Positions 8,035 to 15,578 of a stretch of 64,000 nucleotides of DNA are shown here, one piece after another. Position numbers and translations under genes: made by a program. The notes beneath the pieces are model-generated. The model did not search any database, was not told the origin of the DNA, and saw only the letters and a list, made by a program, of their open reading frames with translations. The stretch comes from JAFGCL01 sp964423835 (GTDB lineage Bacteria; Chloroflexota; Dehalococcoidia; UBA2247; RBG-13-53-26): positions 1-64,000 of the forward strand of contig CAYRGJ010000009.1 in the NCBI GenBank assembly GCA_964423835.1, in the 5' to 3' direction. Every line of letters starts with the position of its first letter. Positions within the stretch are counted from its first letter, which is position 1.

Positions 8035-8271
8035 ATGGCACGGTTCGAGGACATACACTCCATGCTGGCCAAATGGCCTGAAGACAGAGTGAAGACCGTT
8101 CTGGGAGATAGGCTGCGTGCCGAGGGCTGGACAGTAGAGGAGGTCCATTTCGGCACGGAGCGCGGAAAGGACCTGGCAGGGTCCAGGGGCGACCGCAAAG
8201 TGGGTCTGCCTCAAGCGGGGTCAGACCTGTTCATCTCCTTGCAGCTGGCTGCCAAATCGCGCGCCTCCTGA
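8035..8271 (+). pseudogene. Probable remnant of a PD-(D/E)xK-like nuclease gene
   Basis: The 78-aa frame starts MARFEDIHSML and soon reads GWTVEEVHFGTERGKDL followed by SRGDRK. An Asp after a hydrophobic strand and a basic residue after a Gly-Asp-Arg turn recall the N-terminal half of Mrr-like or Holliday-junction-like nucleases. After that the reading frame loses protein character and stops. It lies just downstream of the DNA-binding gene, in the same direction. I call it a fragment because a full PD-(D/E)xK core would need about 100 more residues. An intact small protein of unknown function cannot be excluded. Confidence 0.35.
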
Positions 8272-8333
8272 TCCTAGGATTTGCTTTTTGCGTTCCGAGG
8301 TCATACGGTGGGACCTCACCTGCTGTTCCAAGC

Positions 8334-9884
8334 TTATATTTCTCTCAGCTGCCATAGACGGCGAACAATGGACTCTTCACAGCGTATGCCAAGTATTTCG
8401 CATCGTATTTTCCTGGCCCGTAAAATGATGTTCTCTTCTATTCCTTGCTGATGCGTATCTCGGTGCTCGTAGTAGTTCCTCACTTCCACGAGTTGCCGGA
8501 GGCACTTTGGGAGCGTTCGACGAAAGAAATTCCTGTTTTCGTCCCCGTTTAGGGACCGCTTTACCCAACTAATGACCGACGGGTCGTACTCCAATGAGAT
8601 GCTCATCTTGCTGAGGAAGTTCTTCGGGATTCTATCTGCGGGAAGCTGTGGAAGCCATGGCATCATTGTGGGGTCCAATTTTCGTCGGGCCTTCTTGGCA
8701 AGAAAGGGGAAATGAGTTTTGAATATTTCTTCAAAAGCTTCACGATAAGCACTGGTCATGTGATCGTACTGCGGCCTGAGTCTGCTGCCCCAATGACGCT
8801 CCGCATCGATCAATGCTTCCCTCATACTCGGCGATAAGTCCGACCATAAATCATAGAAGAAATCGCGACAGATCCGCTGCTCGGCACCCTCTCGTTCATC
8901 CTCATCCCGCAATGTGCGCAATTGGTCAGGCGAGAGCCGACTGGCAGCAAATGTTTCGGCCTTCTCCCAATACACCATTTCTTCTAGAGTCCCACCTTGG
9001 TTGTTTGCTAGACCCCAATCGCAGCGATCCACTAAGCATCGGCAAGTCCGCCTCACCTTCGACCAGTCCCTCACCCGGTCAGGATGAGCACGTAGTTTTT
9101 TAAAGATGTCAATTACGTCTTGAGGTTCAAGCATTCCCCGTGAGTGCGGCAAATACTCGATCTGTCTTCGCCCAACGTTATAGAGCAACCGCCAACCACG
9201 CCTCTTCTCTCTCTTAGCTCGTTCTCGACCAGGATGAGGATCGAAGCTCCAAAATGTGGTCATGCTCAATTCGCAAATAGCATCAAAAATCAAATAGAAA
9301 GCCTCTTCGTACTTCCCCTCCTCCTGTCTATACAAGGCGAGCTCGAAATTGGTTATCCCGTCAACCAGCACTAGCGACAGTAAGAATACATCGCCATCTA
9401 ATTGCTTACGTCCCCACTCCCTATCGTAATTCCCTTCTATACTTTCGAGTCTATCCCCCACGATCGATGCCGTTTCGAGAGCTTTCACGATAGTCGGGTC
9501 TTCTGCTAAATTATCGCCAGGAATGATTAGCGAAACCGCCAAAGTTCCCGCCAGAAGGAACTTCACGAAAGCCATGTGGCGCTCTTCCTCCTTATCCGGA
9601 CAGCCCAATTCCCGGCTAAGGAGGGCCTGAATGTTTCGGATTCGTGTCTCATCTGGACGTGGATCCTTTTCACCCAAATAGACATCCCAGAAAAGCGCAA
9701 CGGCCGCCTCACGGAAACCTGGGTTCTGTCTTATTTGTTGGAGAGATTTCTCTATTCCCTCGTACTGGTAATCCTTATGAACCATGAGCCAGTCCAGTAC
9801 TCTAAGTCGGTACCAGGACTTCCACTCAGAGTACTTCGGCAGATCAGGATCCTTCTCTTCAGCTATTTCAAAGCTCTCACTCAT
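8334..9884 (-). CDS. Large helical protein with C-terminal RNxxxH (HEPN-like) motif
   Basis: A 516-aa protein of unknown family. The C-terminal helical region has LVEVRNYYEHRDTH, with R469-N-x-x-x-H474, the conserved HEPN ribonuclease motif; the preceding helix with LRQL and the following one support an all-alpha HEPN-like bundle. The central part is Trp- and Arg-rich and may be a target-sensing region. The ATG start has AGGAG nine bases upstream, and TATAAT lies about 40 bp before the start. Base composition is clearly more AT-rich than the core genome and than several island neighbours, a sign of recent transfer. Abortive-infection function is inferred from the motif and island setting only. 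Confidence 0.5.
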   Translation of the reverse strand: MSESFEIAEEKDPDLPKYSEWKSWYRLRVLDWLMVHKDYQYEGIEKSLQQIRQNPGFREAAVALFWDVYLGEKDPRPDETRIRNIQALLSRELGCPDKEEERHMAFVKFLLAGTLAVSLIIPGDNLAEDPTIVKALETASIVGDRLESIEGNYDREWGRKQLDGDVFLLSLVLVDGITNFELALYRQEEGKYEEAFYLIFDAICELSMTTFWSFDPHPGRERAKREKRRGWRLLYNVGRRQIEYLPHSRGMLEPQDVIDIFKKLRAHPDRVRDWSKVRRTCRCLVDRCDWGLANNQGGTLEEMVYWEKAETFAASRLSPDQLRTLRDEDEREGAEQRICRDFFYDLWSDLSPSMREALIDAERHWGSRLRPQYDHMTSAYREAFEEIFKTHFPFLAKKARRKLDPTMMPWLPQLPADRIPKNFLSKMSISLEYDPSVISWVKRSLNGDENRNFFRRTLPKCLRQLVEVRNYYEHRDTHQQGIEENIILRARKIRCEILGIRCEESIVRRLWQLREI

Positions 9885-10216
9885 ATCACGACTCCTGTCC
9901 AGCGCGACTAGTCATCGGTGACATTATAGTTGGGGCAAGAAGAAAAAGACTAGCTCCCGGTCTTTCGTAAATTAGTCTGTCTTCACCCACTTAACCACAC
10001 CAAACCACACAGGATATGGGTTTGGCCCCCAGGGGTAAGGGATCGGCTAGCCCAACCCAAAACAGGAAAATCCCTGTATCTAATGATTTCATTTCACTCA
10101 GGGGCATGGGGCTTCGGGTTTCGAAATCCAGGGGCCTCACCTAAACTTTCTCCCAGTCAAGTCAAGTCTTATACGAGTAAAGGAGAGTGAAGTGAACGTG
10201 ATTGCTCAGCTTAGGC
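9885..10216. other. Intergenic region at the island's right end
   Basis: 332 bp without a gene. It holds a minus-strand -10 element (9923-9928) for the large RNxxxH gene, the imperfect repeat at about 9990-10055 shared with 7345-7412, and short purine-rich repeats up to the tRNA scar. Binding sites for an integrase or excisionase would be expected in such a place but none can be named. Confidence 0.4.
9923..9928 (-). promoter_or_regulatory. Candidate -10 element of the large RNxxxH gene
   Basis: TATAAT on the minus strand lies 38 bp before the ATG; no good -35 is seen at 16-18 bp, so strength is uncertain. Confidence 0.4.
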
Positions 10217-10261
10217 CCCATAACCCGAAGGTCGTTGGTTCAAATCCAACCCCCGCTACCA
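10217..10261 (+). other. 3' half of initiator tRNA-Met (CAT): attachment-site scar
   Basis: From the CAT anticodon (10219-10221) onward the sequence follows bacterial initiator tRNA: anticodon-stem CCCGA, variable AGGTC, T-arm with GGTTCAAATCC, acceptor CCCCGCTA and encoded CCA at 10259-10261. The bases before the anticodon do not form the matching TCGGG stem, D-arm or acceptor strand, so the 5' half is absent. A functional tRNA cannot come from this copy alone. It is best read as attR of an element that integrated into the anticodon/T-arm part of the tRNA-fMet gene. Confidence 0.75.
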
Positions 10262-10277
10262 AGAATTCACACGTAAG

Positions 10278-10317
10278 AACCCCTGGAAACCAACTTGAGG
10301 AATCCAGGGGTTTTTCG
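10278..10317 (+). terminator. Rho-independent terminator of the original tRNA gene
   Basis: AACCCCTGGA (10278-10287) pairs with TCCAGGGGTT (10303-10312), followed by a T run. Its position just after the tRNA 3' end fits the terminator of the former tRNA-fMet transcript. Confidence 0.7.
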
Positions 10318-10486
10318 TTTTCGCCGACGGATCGCCAACCTACCTCGCTAACCTACCCCTGACGGTCCGCCTCAACCAGGGCGTCAAAGGCCAGGGCAGC
10401 CTTCGCCTGGAGGCCGGGGGCGACGTGGCCGCAGGTGTCCGGCGTAACACCAACAGCAGCCAACCTGAGGTCCCGGACAACAAAGA

Positions 10487-10517
10487 GACACCGCCGGGCC
10501 GACGGCCCGGCGGTGTC
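10487..10517 (-). terminator. Perfect 14-bp hairpin after the secreted-protein gene
   Basis: A 14-bp stem (10487-10500 with 10504-10517) closes a GAC loop. It lies 20 bp past the stop of the leftward gene and is followed on the minus strand by a T-rich stretch, so it is a plausible terminator. Confidence 0.5.
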
Positions 10518-10536
10518 AAACCAGGATTGCCAGAGG

Positions 10537-10992
10537 CTACGGGGCCGGCCGGAAGGTAGTGTAGATCGGATCTCCATACACGTTGGAGGTCACGTACTGG
10601 TCCGCCCCGCCATCCGCCACATCGACTCCCAAGTTGTATTCTCCAGGCGTCATAGAGCCTACATAAGTGAAAGTGCCATTACCGGCCTTGTTGGTAGTGA
10701 GCTCGCCAACTATCCCAATCGGTGAGCTACCATTCTCCAGCCAGACATTGTAGGTGAAGTCAGGCGTCGCACCTTTGATACTGACAACCAACTCCAGATT
10801 GTGGCACTGCCCTGCTCCGTTGTTGATTATGGCGAAACCGCCACCGGAGGTGACGCCGTTCCAAGTTGCCGGTGCCAGGGGCAGCTTAAGCGAGCCGCCA
10901 TTTGGAACGCCGCCAGCGTCCGCAAACACAGGCACAGCCGACAGAGCTACCAGCACCAGGCACAAAGCCACAGCAAAAACCAGCCTCTTCAT
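10537..10992 (-). CDS. Secreted protein of unknown function
   Basis: The 151-aa product starts with a classical signal peptide: basic MKRL, a hydrophobic core rich in Val, Ala and Leu, and a probable cleavage site after VFADA near residue 26. The mature part is Gly-, Asn- and Thr-rich and beta-sheet-like, with regularly spaced aromatic residues (YNVWLENG, GTFTYVG, GEYNLGVDV) that suggest an immunoglobulin-like or jelly-roll sandwich. GGAGG precedes the ATG at good distance. A hairpin terminator follows the gene. No enzymatic residues are recognised. It stands alone and is the first gene on the chromosome side of the tRNA scar. Confidence 0.6.
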   Translation of the reverse strand: MKRLVFAVALCLVLVALSAVPVFADAGGVPNGGSLKLPLAPATWNGVTSGGGFAIINNGAGQCHNLELVVSIKGATPDFTYNVWLENGSSPIGIVGELTTNKAGNGTFTYVGSMTPGEYNLGVDVADGGADQYVTSNVYGDPIYTTFRPAP

Positions 10993-11483
10993 TTCCCAAA
11001 CCTCCTCTTTTCGTTGGACTCCGGCATGCTCAGGAGTCGTGCTAGTGGATTGACTCGTCCGAATGCTCTGTTGAACCCCTCTTCAGCTTCCCACCTCCCA
11101 TTGATCGGCATTGGTCGAGGCATAAGCACAAAACCGACCTTCTTCAGGTCGGTTCGACTATCGACTGGCAACGGACAGTGAGAGCAGGCGCCGGTGGTCA
11201 TTGAATCCCCTGCCTAGAGGTCAGGCTAACATGGGCTGCCAGCACGGGTCAATGGCCTTTTGGAGGATGTAATCAAAATGCAACTCTGTGCTCTCAGCGA
11301 GCATCATGCCCGCGTCCGCCTCTGCTCGCATCTTGTCGAGTAGGCCCGTTTTGAATGCGGAAGGGCACTCTGTGACCGCTTGGGTCAGAGCTGAAGCAAG
11401 TACAAGGGGCAGGAGGCGGACCCTAGCGGCACTCCGGCCCTTTCATCTGTAATCCAACTGAACCCGGCCTCCCATGCGCTCCG
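10993..11483. other. Intergenic region, 491 bp, with a coding-like stretch lacking a start
   Basis: A minus-strand frame ending with a stop near 11225 reads protein-like over about 60 codons (TECPSAFKTGLLDKMRAEAD, then MMLAESTELHFDYILQ), but a TGA interrupts it near 11450 and no start codon with a ribosome site is present; it may be a decayed gene. A hairpin ACCGACCT (11133-11140) with AGGTCGGT (11146-11153), followed on the minus strand by TTTTG, could be a terminator. Confidence 0.3.
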
Positions 11484-11660
11484 TCACCTCTTCAGTCCCG
11501 TGGCAGCGCCAATTGCCGCGCCCACCGCTGCGCCCAGCAGACATCCCAGCGGCAGGAGCACAATCGACCCCAGGGCGAGTATGACGAATTCAACGTCGGA
11601 ATACGTGGCGTAGGAGCAGGCTATGCTGGTGACCAGGAATGCCAGTGCCGCACCAGCCAA
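11484..11660 (-). CDS. Small membrane protein, two helices, glycine-zipper-like end
   Basis: A minus-strand frame of about 58 codons encodes two hydrophobic helices: one with GAALAFLVTSIACSY and one with VILALGSIVLLPLGCLL, followed by a Gly/Ala-zipper segment (GAAVGAAIGAATG) and a basic end. The composition is strongly membrane-like, which is unlikely by chance. The frame stays open upstream of the TTG at 11660, but no ATG or GTG with a Shine-Dalgarno is evident, so the start is uncertain. Function unknown. Confidence 0.35.
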   Translation of the reverse strand: MAGAALAFLVTSIACSYATYSDVEFVILALGSIVLLPLGCLLGAAVGAAIGAATGLKR

Positions 11661-11755
11661 TGCGCCGATACCGCTGCCCCTTAAAGGTGCCGGCCATGAG
11701 GGAGGTGGACCTGTTGGGCGGCAGGCCTGGCCTCAGAAGCTGCTGACCGGCCCGT

Positions 11756-12223
11756 CTACAGCCGGCTGACGGCCGTCCGGGACATCTGCCGGTACCTGGC
11801 CACCGCATGGTAAGTGCCGTAGTCGAAGAGCAGCGTCACCCGGTTGATGCTGATGACCACCTCATTCATGTCCTCGGGGGTCACATACAGCGCCTCGCGC
11901 TCGGAGTGAAGCCATATCTGCCTCCTCATGAGGACCAGGGCGTATACCGCCTCTTCGACCGGCACGCCCCGGCCGTGGAGGTCCTCGGCGAACCCGGTCA
12001 CATCCATGTGGTGGACTACGGCCTGGTAGGAGTCTTCCGCCAGGTACATCCGGCCCAGGTTCTTGTAGATGTAGACCGCATGCCGCTGGCAGGCCTCGCC
12101 GGTCATCGCGACAAAGGACCTGGTCCTGGGATTGGAGATGAGCGCCCGATACCATTGCTCCGCCATCTGCTCGGCATGGCGGGCGCACAGGTCGATGAGT
12201 CTGTCGGCCAACACCCTGCGCAT
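11756..12223 (-). CDS. RsbRD N-terminal-type sensor domain protein
   Basis: The 155-aa protein looks like a stand-alone RsbRD_N domain, the helical sensor found in RsbR-type stressosome proteins and in signalling histidine kinases: LIDLCARHAEQMAEQWYRAL near the start, a central HHMDVTGFAEDLHGRGVP segment and a C-terminal helix with FDYGTYHAVARY. The ATG at 12223 is chosen because AAGGAGG lies six bases before it; longer forms lack such a site. No output domain is present, so it may act with a partner protein. It is isolated between the small membrane protein and a cysteine hydrolase. Family assignment is by overall pattern and is moderately sure. Confidence 0.55.
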   Translation of the reverse strand: MRRVLADRLIDLCARHAEQMAEQWYRALISNPRTRSFVAMTGEACQRHAVYIYKNLGRMYLAEDSYQAVVHHMDVTGFAEDLHGRGVPVEEAVYALVLMRRQIWLHSEREALYVTPEDMNEVVISINRVTLLFDYGTYHAVARYRQMSRTAVSRL

Positions 12224-12403
12224 TGCCCCTCCTTGGGCCGGCAATGCAGGCGGGCGGCGCCACGGGACGCTGGGCACGCGAGAGGCAAGGCGTACAGGCG
12301 CCGCGTGCCGGGACCGATGGGGGCGGGACCCAATTTGATGATAGCACCGCCGTCAACGAAGGCCAACGGGCTGGCGCGGGCCAGGCCAGACTGGCGCCCG
12401 GGA

Positions 12404-12943
12404 TCAGAGGGCGGCGATAACCTCTTTGACCGAGGGCTGGACCACCCGCAGCAGGCCCATGACCTTCAGGCCGGCGTCGTGCCCCTCGGGCACCGGCGAG
12501 GCGCAGCAGTCGGCCGGGACCATCACCTGGTAGCCCATCTCGCACGCGTCCATTACAGTCTTCAGCACGCAGGCCCAGGTGGCCACTCCGGCCACGATGA
12601 GCGAAGTGATCCCCTTCTGCCTCAAGGTGAAGTCCAGATCAGTGCCGAAGAAGGCGCTCAGCATCCGCTTCTCCACGAAGATGTCCCCCGGGCCCGGCTC
12701 CAGCTCGTCAATGACCTTCACCCCCTCGGTCCCCCTGATGGTGCTGAGCGGGTGCCCGCTCTTGAATATGAAATCGTCCGGGTACCGGCTGTCCATGGCA
12801 AAGATGACCGGGATTCCCCTGGCCCTGGCCTCCTGGAGCAGCCACCTGACGTTGGGGATGATATCGCGGCTGTATCTGCCGGTGTTGTCCTTCTGCAGGT
12901 CCACTACTATGATGGCCTTCCCGGAAGAAGCTGGCTGGTCCAC
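12404..12943 (-). CDS. Isochorismatase-family cysteine hydrolase
   Basis: The 179-aa protein has the family's catalytic triad in order: Asp15 in VVDLQ, Lys92 in EKRMLSAF and Cys125 in GVATWACV. Family members hydrolyse isochorismate, nicotinamide, N-carbamoyl amines or ureidoacrylate; the substrate here cannot be told, since the usual cis-peptide region is GVATWAC rather than GxxTNxC. Length is normal for single-domain members. The start is GTG with AAAGGAG about seven bases upstream. It is divergent from the downstream exporter gene and has no obvious pathway partner. Confidence 0.8.
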   Translation of the reverse strand: MDQPASSGKAIIVVDLQKDNTGRYSRDIIPNVRWLLQEARARGIPVIFAMDSRYPDDFIFKSGHPLSTIRGTEGVKVIDELEPGPGDIFVEKRMLSAFFGTDLDFTLRQKGITSLIVAGVATWACVLKTVMDACEMGYQVMVPADCCASPVPEGHDAGLKVMGLLRVVQPSVKEVIAAL

Positions 12944-13083
12944 TCTGGTCTCCTTTCAGCCGTCAGCTGACCGTCCCCCGCCCGGCCATAGCCGGCGGGG
13001 ACAATACCACTCACTGGCGCCGCCCGCTGCCCCTATTGAGTACCCCATTGGCCGGCCTCTGTCAAACTCGGCCGCTATTCACG

Positions 13084-13123
13084 TTGGCGGAGCATCATCC
13101 CCGAAAAGTATACTGGATAGTAT
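13084..13123 (+). promoter_or_regulatory. Candidate promoter and operator before the exporter gene
   Basis: TTGGCG (13084-13089) and TATACT (13109-13114) are 19 bp apart, a weak promoter. ATACT-GGAT-AGTAT (13110-13123) is an inverted repeat over the -10, placed where a TetR- or MarR-type repressor could bind. No regulator gene adjoins. Confidence 0.35.
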
Positions 13124-13170
13124 TGGCCGGCGGCCCGGCGCGGCCGGCATAGAGAAAGGAGCCCTGCCCC

Positions 13171-14784
13171 ATGAACGCGGAAGCAGACAGGTGGTACCGG
13201 CGCAGGTGGCTGGCCCTGATCTTCCTGGGGATCTCCCTGCTGGTTATCTCCCTGGACACCACGGTGATGAACCTGGCGCTGCCCTCCATCTCCAGGGACC
13301 TGGGCGCATCCTCCAGCCAGCTGCAATGGGTGGTAGACGCCTACATCCTGGTCTTCGCATCGACGCTGCTCACCCTGGGGGCCATCGGCGACCGGATCGG
13401 CCGCAAGAAGACCCTCCAGATAGGCCTGGCGGGTTTCTTCCTCTTCTCGCTGGGGGGCGCCCTTTCCAACTCCTCGGGCATGCTCATTGGCATGAGGGCC
13501 GCGATGGGGCTGGCCGGCTCGGCCATGATGCCTGCCACCCTGTCTATCATCACTGCCACTTTCCGCGAGCCCCGCGAGCGGGCCCAGGCCATAGCCCTCT
13601 GGGCAGCCGTGTTCGCCCTGGGCTCAGGCATCGGGCCCCTGGTGGGCGGCTACCTCCTGGAGCATTTCGAGTGGCAATCGGTCTTCCTGATCAACCTGCC
13701 GGTGCTGGCGGTAGGGCTGGCGGGCGGGTACTTCTTCATCCAGGAGTCCCGGGATGAGCATCCCCGGCGGGTGGACGTGGTAGGGTCCGGCCTCTCCATG
13801 GCCGGGCTTTTCGCCCTGGTATACGGCATCATCGAAGCCGGCCAGAGCAGCTGGACGGAGCCCGGCGTGCTATACTCCTTCGCCGCCGCGGCGGTTCTGC
13901 TGGGGGCCTTCGCCCTGTCCCAGTGGCGCTCATCCCATCCCATGCTGCCGCTGGCCTTCTTCAAGAACATGTCCTTCACTGGAGCCAACCTGGCCCTGAC
14001 CCTGGTGTCCTTCGCCATGTTCGGCATCATGTTCTTCATCAGCCAGTACTTCCAGTCGGTGCAGGGGTACACACCCCTTCAGGCCGGGGTGCGCCTGCTG
14101 CCCATGGCCGGGATGTCCTTCATCGCCGCGGTGGTTTCGGCCCGGATGGCCCTGCGCATCGGCACCAAGGCCACCATTGCCCTGGGCATTCTCATCGCTG
14201 CCGCCGGCCTGTTCTATCTGTTTGGGGTGGCCAAGGTCGACACCGCCTACGGCCTGATCGTCATCGGCATGTGCGGCACCTCGCTGGGCATGGGCCTCAC
14301 GATGAGCCCGGCCACCAACTCCGTCATGGGCTCGCTGCCAGTGGACAAGGCCGGCATCGGGTCCGCCATGAATGACACCACCCGCATGCTGGGGGGCGCC
14401 CTGGGGATCGCGGTCCTGGGCACGATCATGAACGGGATCTACATCGACCAGATCGACAGCGCCCTGGCCGGCCTCCCACAGCCCATCCTGGAAGCGGCCC
14501 GCAGCAGCATACAGGGGGCCCACATCATCGCCGGCAGGGTGGCGGCCGGGCAGATACAGGGGATGGACCCGTCACTGGCCGGGACCATAGTGGCCGTCTC
14601 CAACCAGGCGTTCGTGTCCGGCATGATCCGGGCCCTGATGGTGGGCGGCATCATCATGGCGGTGAACTCGGTGCTCGCCTTCCTGATAGTGCCCACCTGG
14701 GTGCAGGCGGCGCGGGAAGAGGCTCCTTCCGCTCCGGCAGGCCGGCCTTTGCCCCCGGCGGCGCCGGGCTATGGCGGCGGTTGA
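13171..14784 (+). CDS. EmrB/QacA-type (DHA2) MFS drug exporter
   Basis: The 537-aa protein has about 14 transmembrane helices, the length and layout of the DHA2 family of proton-driven drug exporters. Visible landmarks are the motif D1-like LDTTVMNLALPSI in helix 1, GDRIGRKK between helices 2 and 3 (motif A), and the motif C-like GSGIGPLVGGYL in helix 5. The C-terminus is a short Pro/Ala-rich tail. It probably exports amphipathic compounds across the cytoplasmic membrane. It lies divergent from the cysteine hydrolase and convergent with the next gene. Substrate cannot be told from sequence. Confidence 0.85.
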   Translation: MNAEADRWYRRRWLALIFLGISLLVISLDTTVMNLALPSISRDLGASSSQLQWVVDAYILVFASTLLTLGAIGDRIGRKKTLQIGLAGFFLFSLGGALSNSSGMLIGMRAAMGLAGSAMMPATLSIITATFREPRERAQAIALWAAVFALGSGIGPLVGGYLLEHFEWQSVFLINLPVLAVGLAGGYFFIQESRDEHPRRVDVVGSGLSMAGLFALVYGIIEAGQSSWTEPGVLYSFAAAAVLLGAFALSQWRSSHPMLPLAFFKNMSFTGANLALTLVSFAMFGIMFFISQYFQSVQGYTPLQAGVRLLPMAGMSFIAAVVSARMALRIGTKATIALGILIAAAGLFYLFGVAKVDTAYGLIVIGMCGTSLGMGLTMSPATNSVMGSLPVDKAGIGSAMNDTTRMLGGALGIAVLGTIMNGIYIDQIDSALAGLPQPILEAARSSIQGAHIIAGRVAAGQIQGMDPSLAGTIVAVSNQAFVSGMIRALMVGGIIMAVNSVLAFLIVPTWVQAAREEAPSAPAGRPLPPAAPGYGGG

Positions 14785-14808
14785 TCCGCGGCCCGCGGCC
14801 GGGCCGCT

Positions 14809-15402
14809 CTAGACGATGGACTCCCCCAGGTAGACCACCTGGTCCTTGTTCACCGCCACGAAGTCGAAGTGCGCATCGCCGTTGGCCAGCTCCGGCCACA
14901 GCGAGACCCGGGTCAATGGCAGGAACCTCTCCCCGCTGTCCAGGGCCTGAATGAGCTCCTGCCATACCTCGGCGTAGATCTGGCCCTTGAGTTTGTACGG
15001 CGGCATGTGGATCTCCGCGGCAATGGTCTTCTTGGTCCGGGTGCGGCGAGCCCTGGGCCGCTCGCCTGGCCGGGCTGGCTCATCCTGCCGCGGGCTGCGC
15101 TCTCCCACGAAGAATACGTTGGCCTTCCTGACGTAGGTGGAGGCGTACCGGGACGCCAGGTGCACCTTCGTGCCGGTGGGGAAGTAGGCCTGCACATCGG
15201 TCAGGGGCAGGAAGTCCTTCCCCATCCGCAGCGCCTTCGAGGTGAAGCCCTCGTTCAGCGCGTCGAGCAGGCGCTGGTCGTAGAGGCGATAGGTTATGCC
15301 GGAGTACGTGCCGGAGACGGTGCAGACGACCACCGGCACCCGGGTCAAACGGGGGTCATCCTGCCATCCGCCGGCCGTCTTGCCGATTGAGCTGTCAGCC
15401 AC
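14809..15402 (-). CDS. Conserved protein of unknown function (paralogue of 18113-18700)
   Basis: The 197-aa protein is a clear paralogue of the one at 18113-18700. Both have two parts joined by a basic linker: an N-terminal part with DQRLLDALN, KALRMGKDF and PLT-V-AY-P-G, then NVFFVGE or NIFFVGE; and a C-terminal part with HMPPYKLKGQ, an Ile/Val-Trp-Glu/Gln-Glu segment, RFLPLT and FDFVAVNKDQ. The two halves look alike (each ends in PLT and a FF/FDF-VG/VN strand), so the protein may be an internal duplication of a small beta-domain. No catalytic motif is seen. It is a single gene, divergent from the SDR gene. Confidence 0.55.
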   Translation of the reverse strand: MADSSIGKTAGGWQDDPRLTRVPVVVCTVSGTYSGITYRLYDQRLLDALNEGFTSKALRMGKDFLPLTDVQAYFPTGTKVHLASRYASTYVRKANVFFVGERSPRQDEPARPGERPRARRTRTKKTIAAEIHMPPYKLKGQIYAEVWQELIQALDSGERFLPLTRVSLWPELANGDAHFDFVAVNKDQVVYLGESIV

Positions 15403-15472
15403 CGCGGACCTCCTTCCCAGGCTGGAGCCGGCCCGCCGGGCGGCGCTCCGGTCCCGACAGGGATTGTATCAC

Positions 15473-15504
15473 GTTGTGCAACCCGCGGCCCTTCCCCCTA
15501 TAAT
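15473..15504 (+). promoter_or_regulatory. Promoter with palindromic -35 region before the SDR gene
   Basis: TTGTGC (15474-15479) and TATAAT (15499-15504), 19 bp apart. GTTG-TG-CAAC (15473-15482) is a short palindrome overlapping the -35, a possible operator. Confidence 0.45.
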
Positions 15505-15578
15505 AGCTGGAGCGCTCGGGGCCGGCGGGACGGGCCCGCCAGGCCACCCATTAACCGGCGAAAGGAGAACTGCTGATC

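Larger units (their letters stand above)
1..10261. mobile_element. Right part of an integrated genomic island (tRNA-fMet target)
   Basis: The stretch is less GC-rich than the rest of the window and consists of hypothetical, nuclease-like, HEPN-like and ATPase genes on both strands. It ends exactly at a 45-nt segment identical in layout to the 3' half of initiator tRNA-Met, with no matching 5' half. tRNA-targeting integrases leave such a displaced 3' end at one junction. No integrase, transposase or second copy of the tRNA segment is visible, so the left junction is inferred to be outside the window. Confidence 0.6.
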
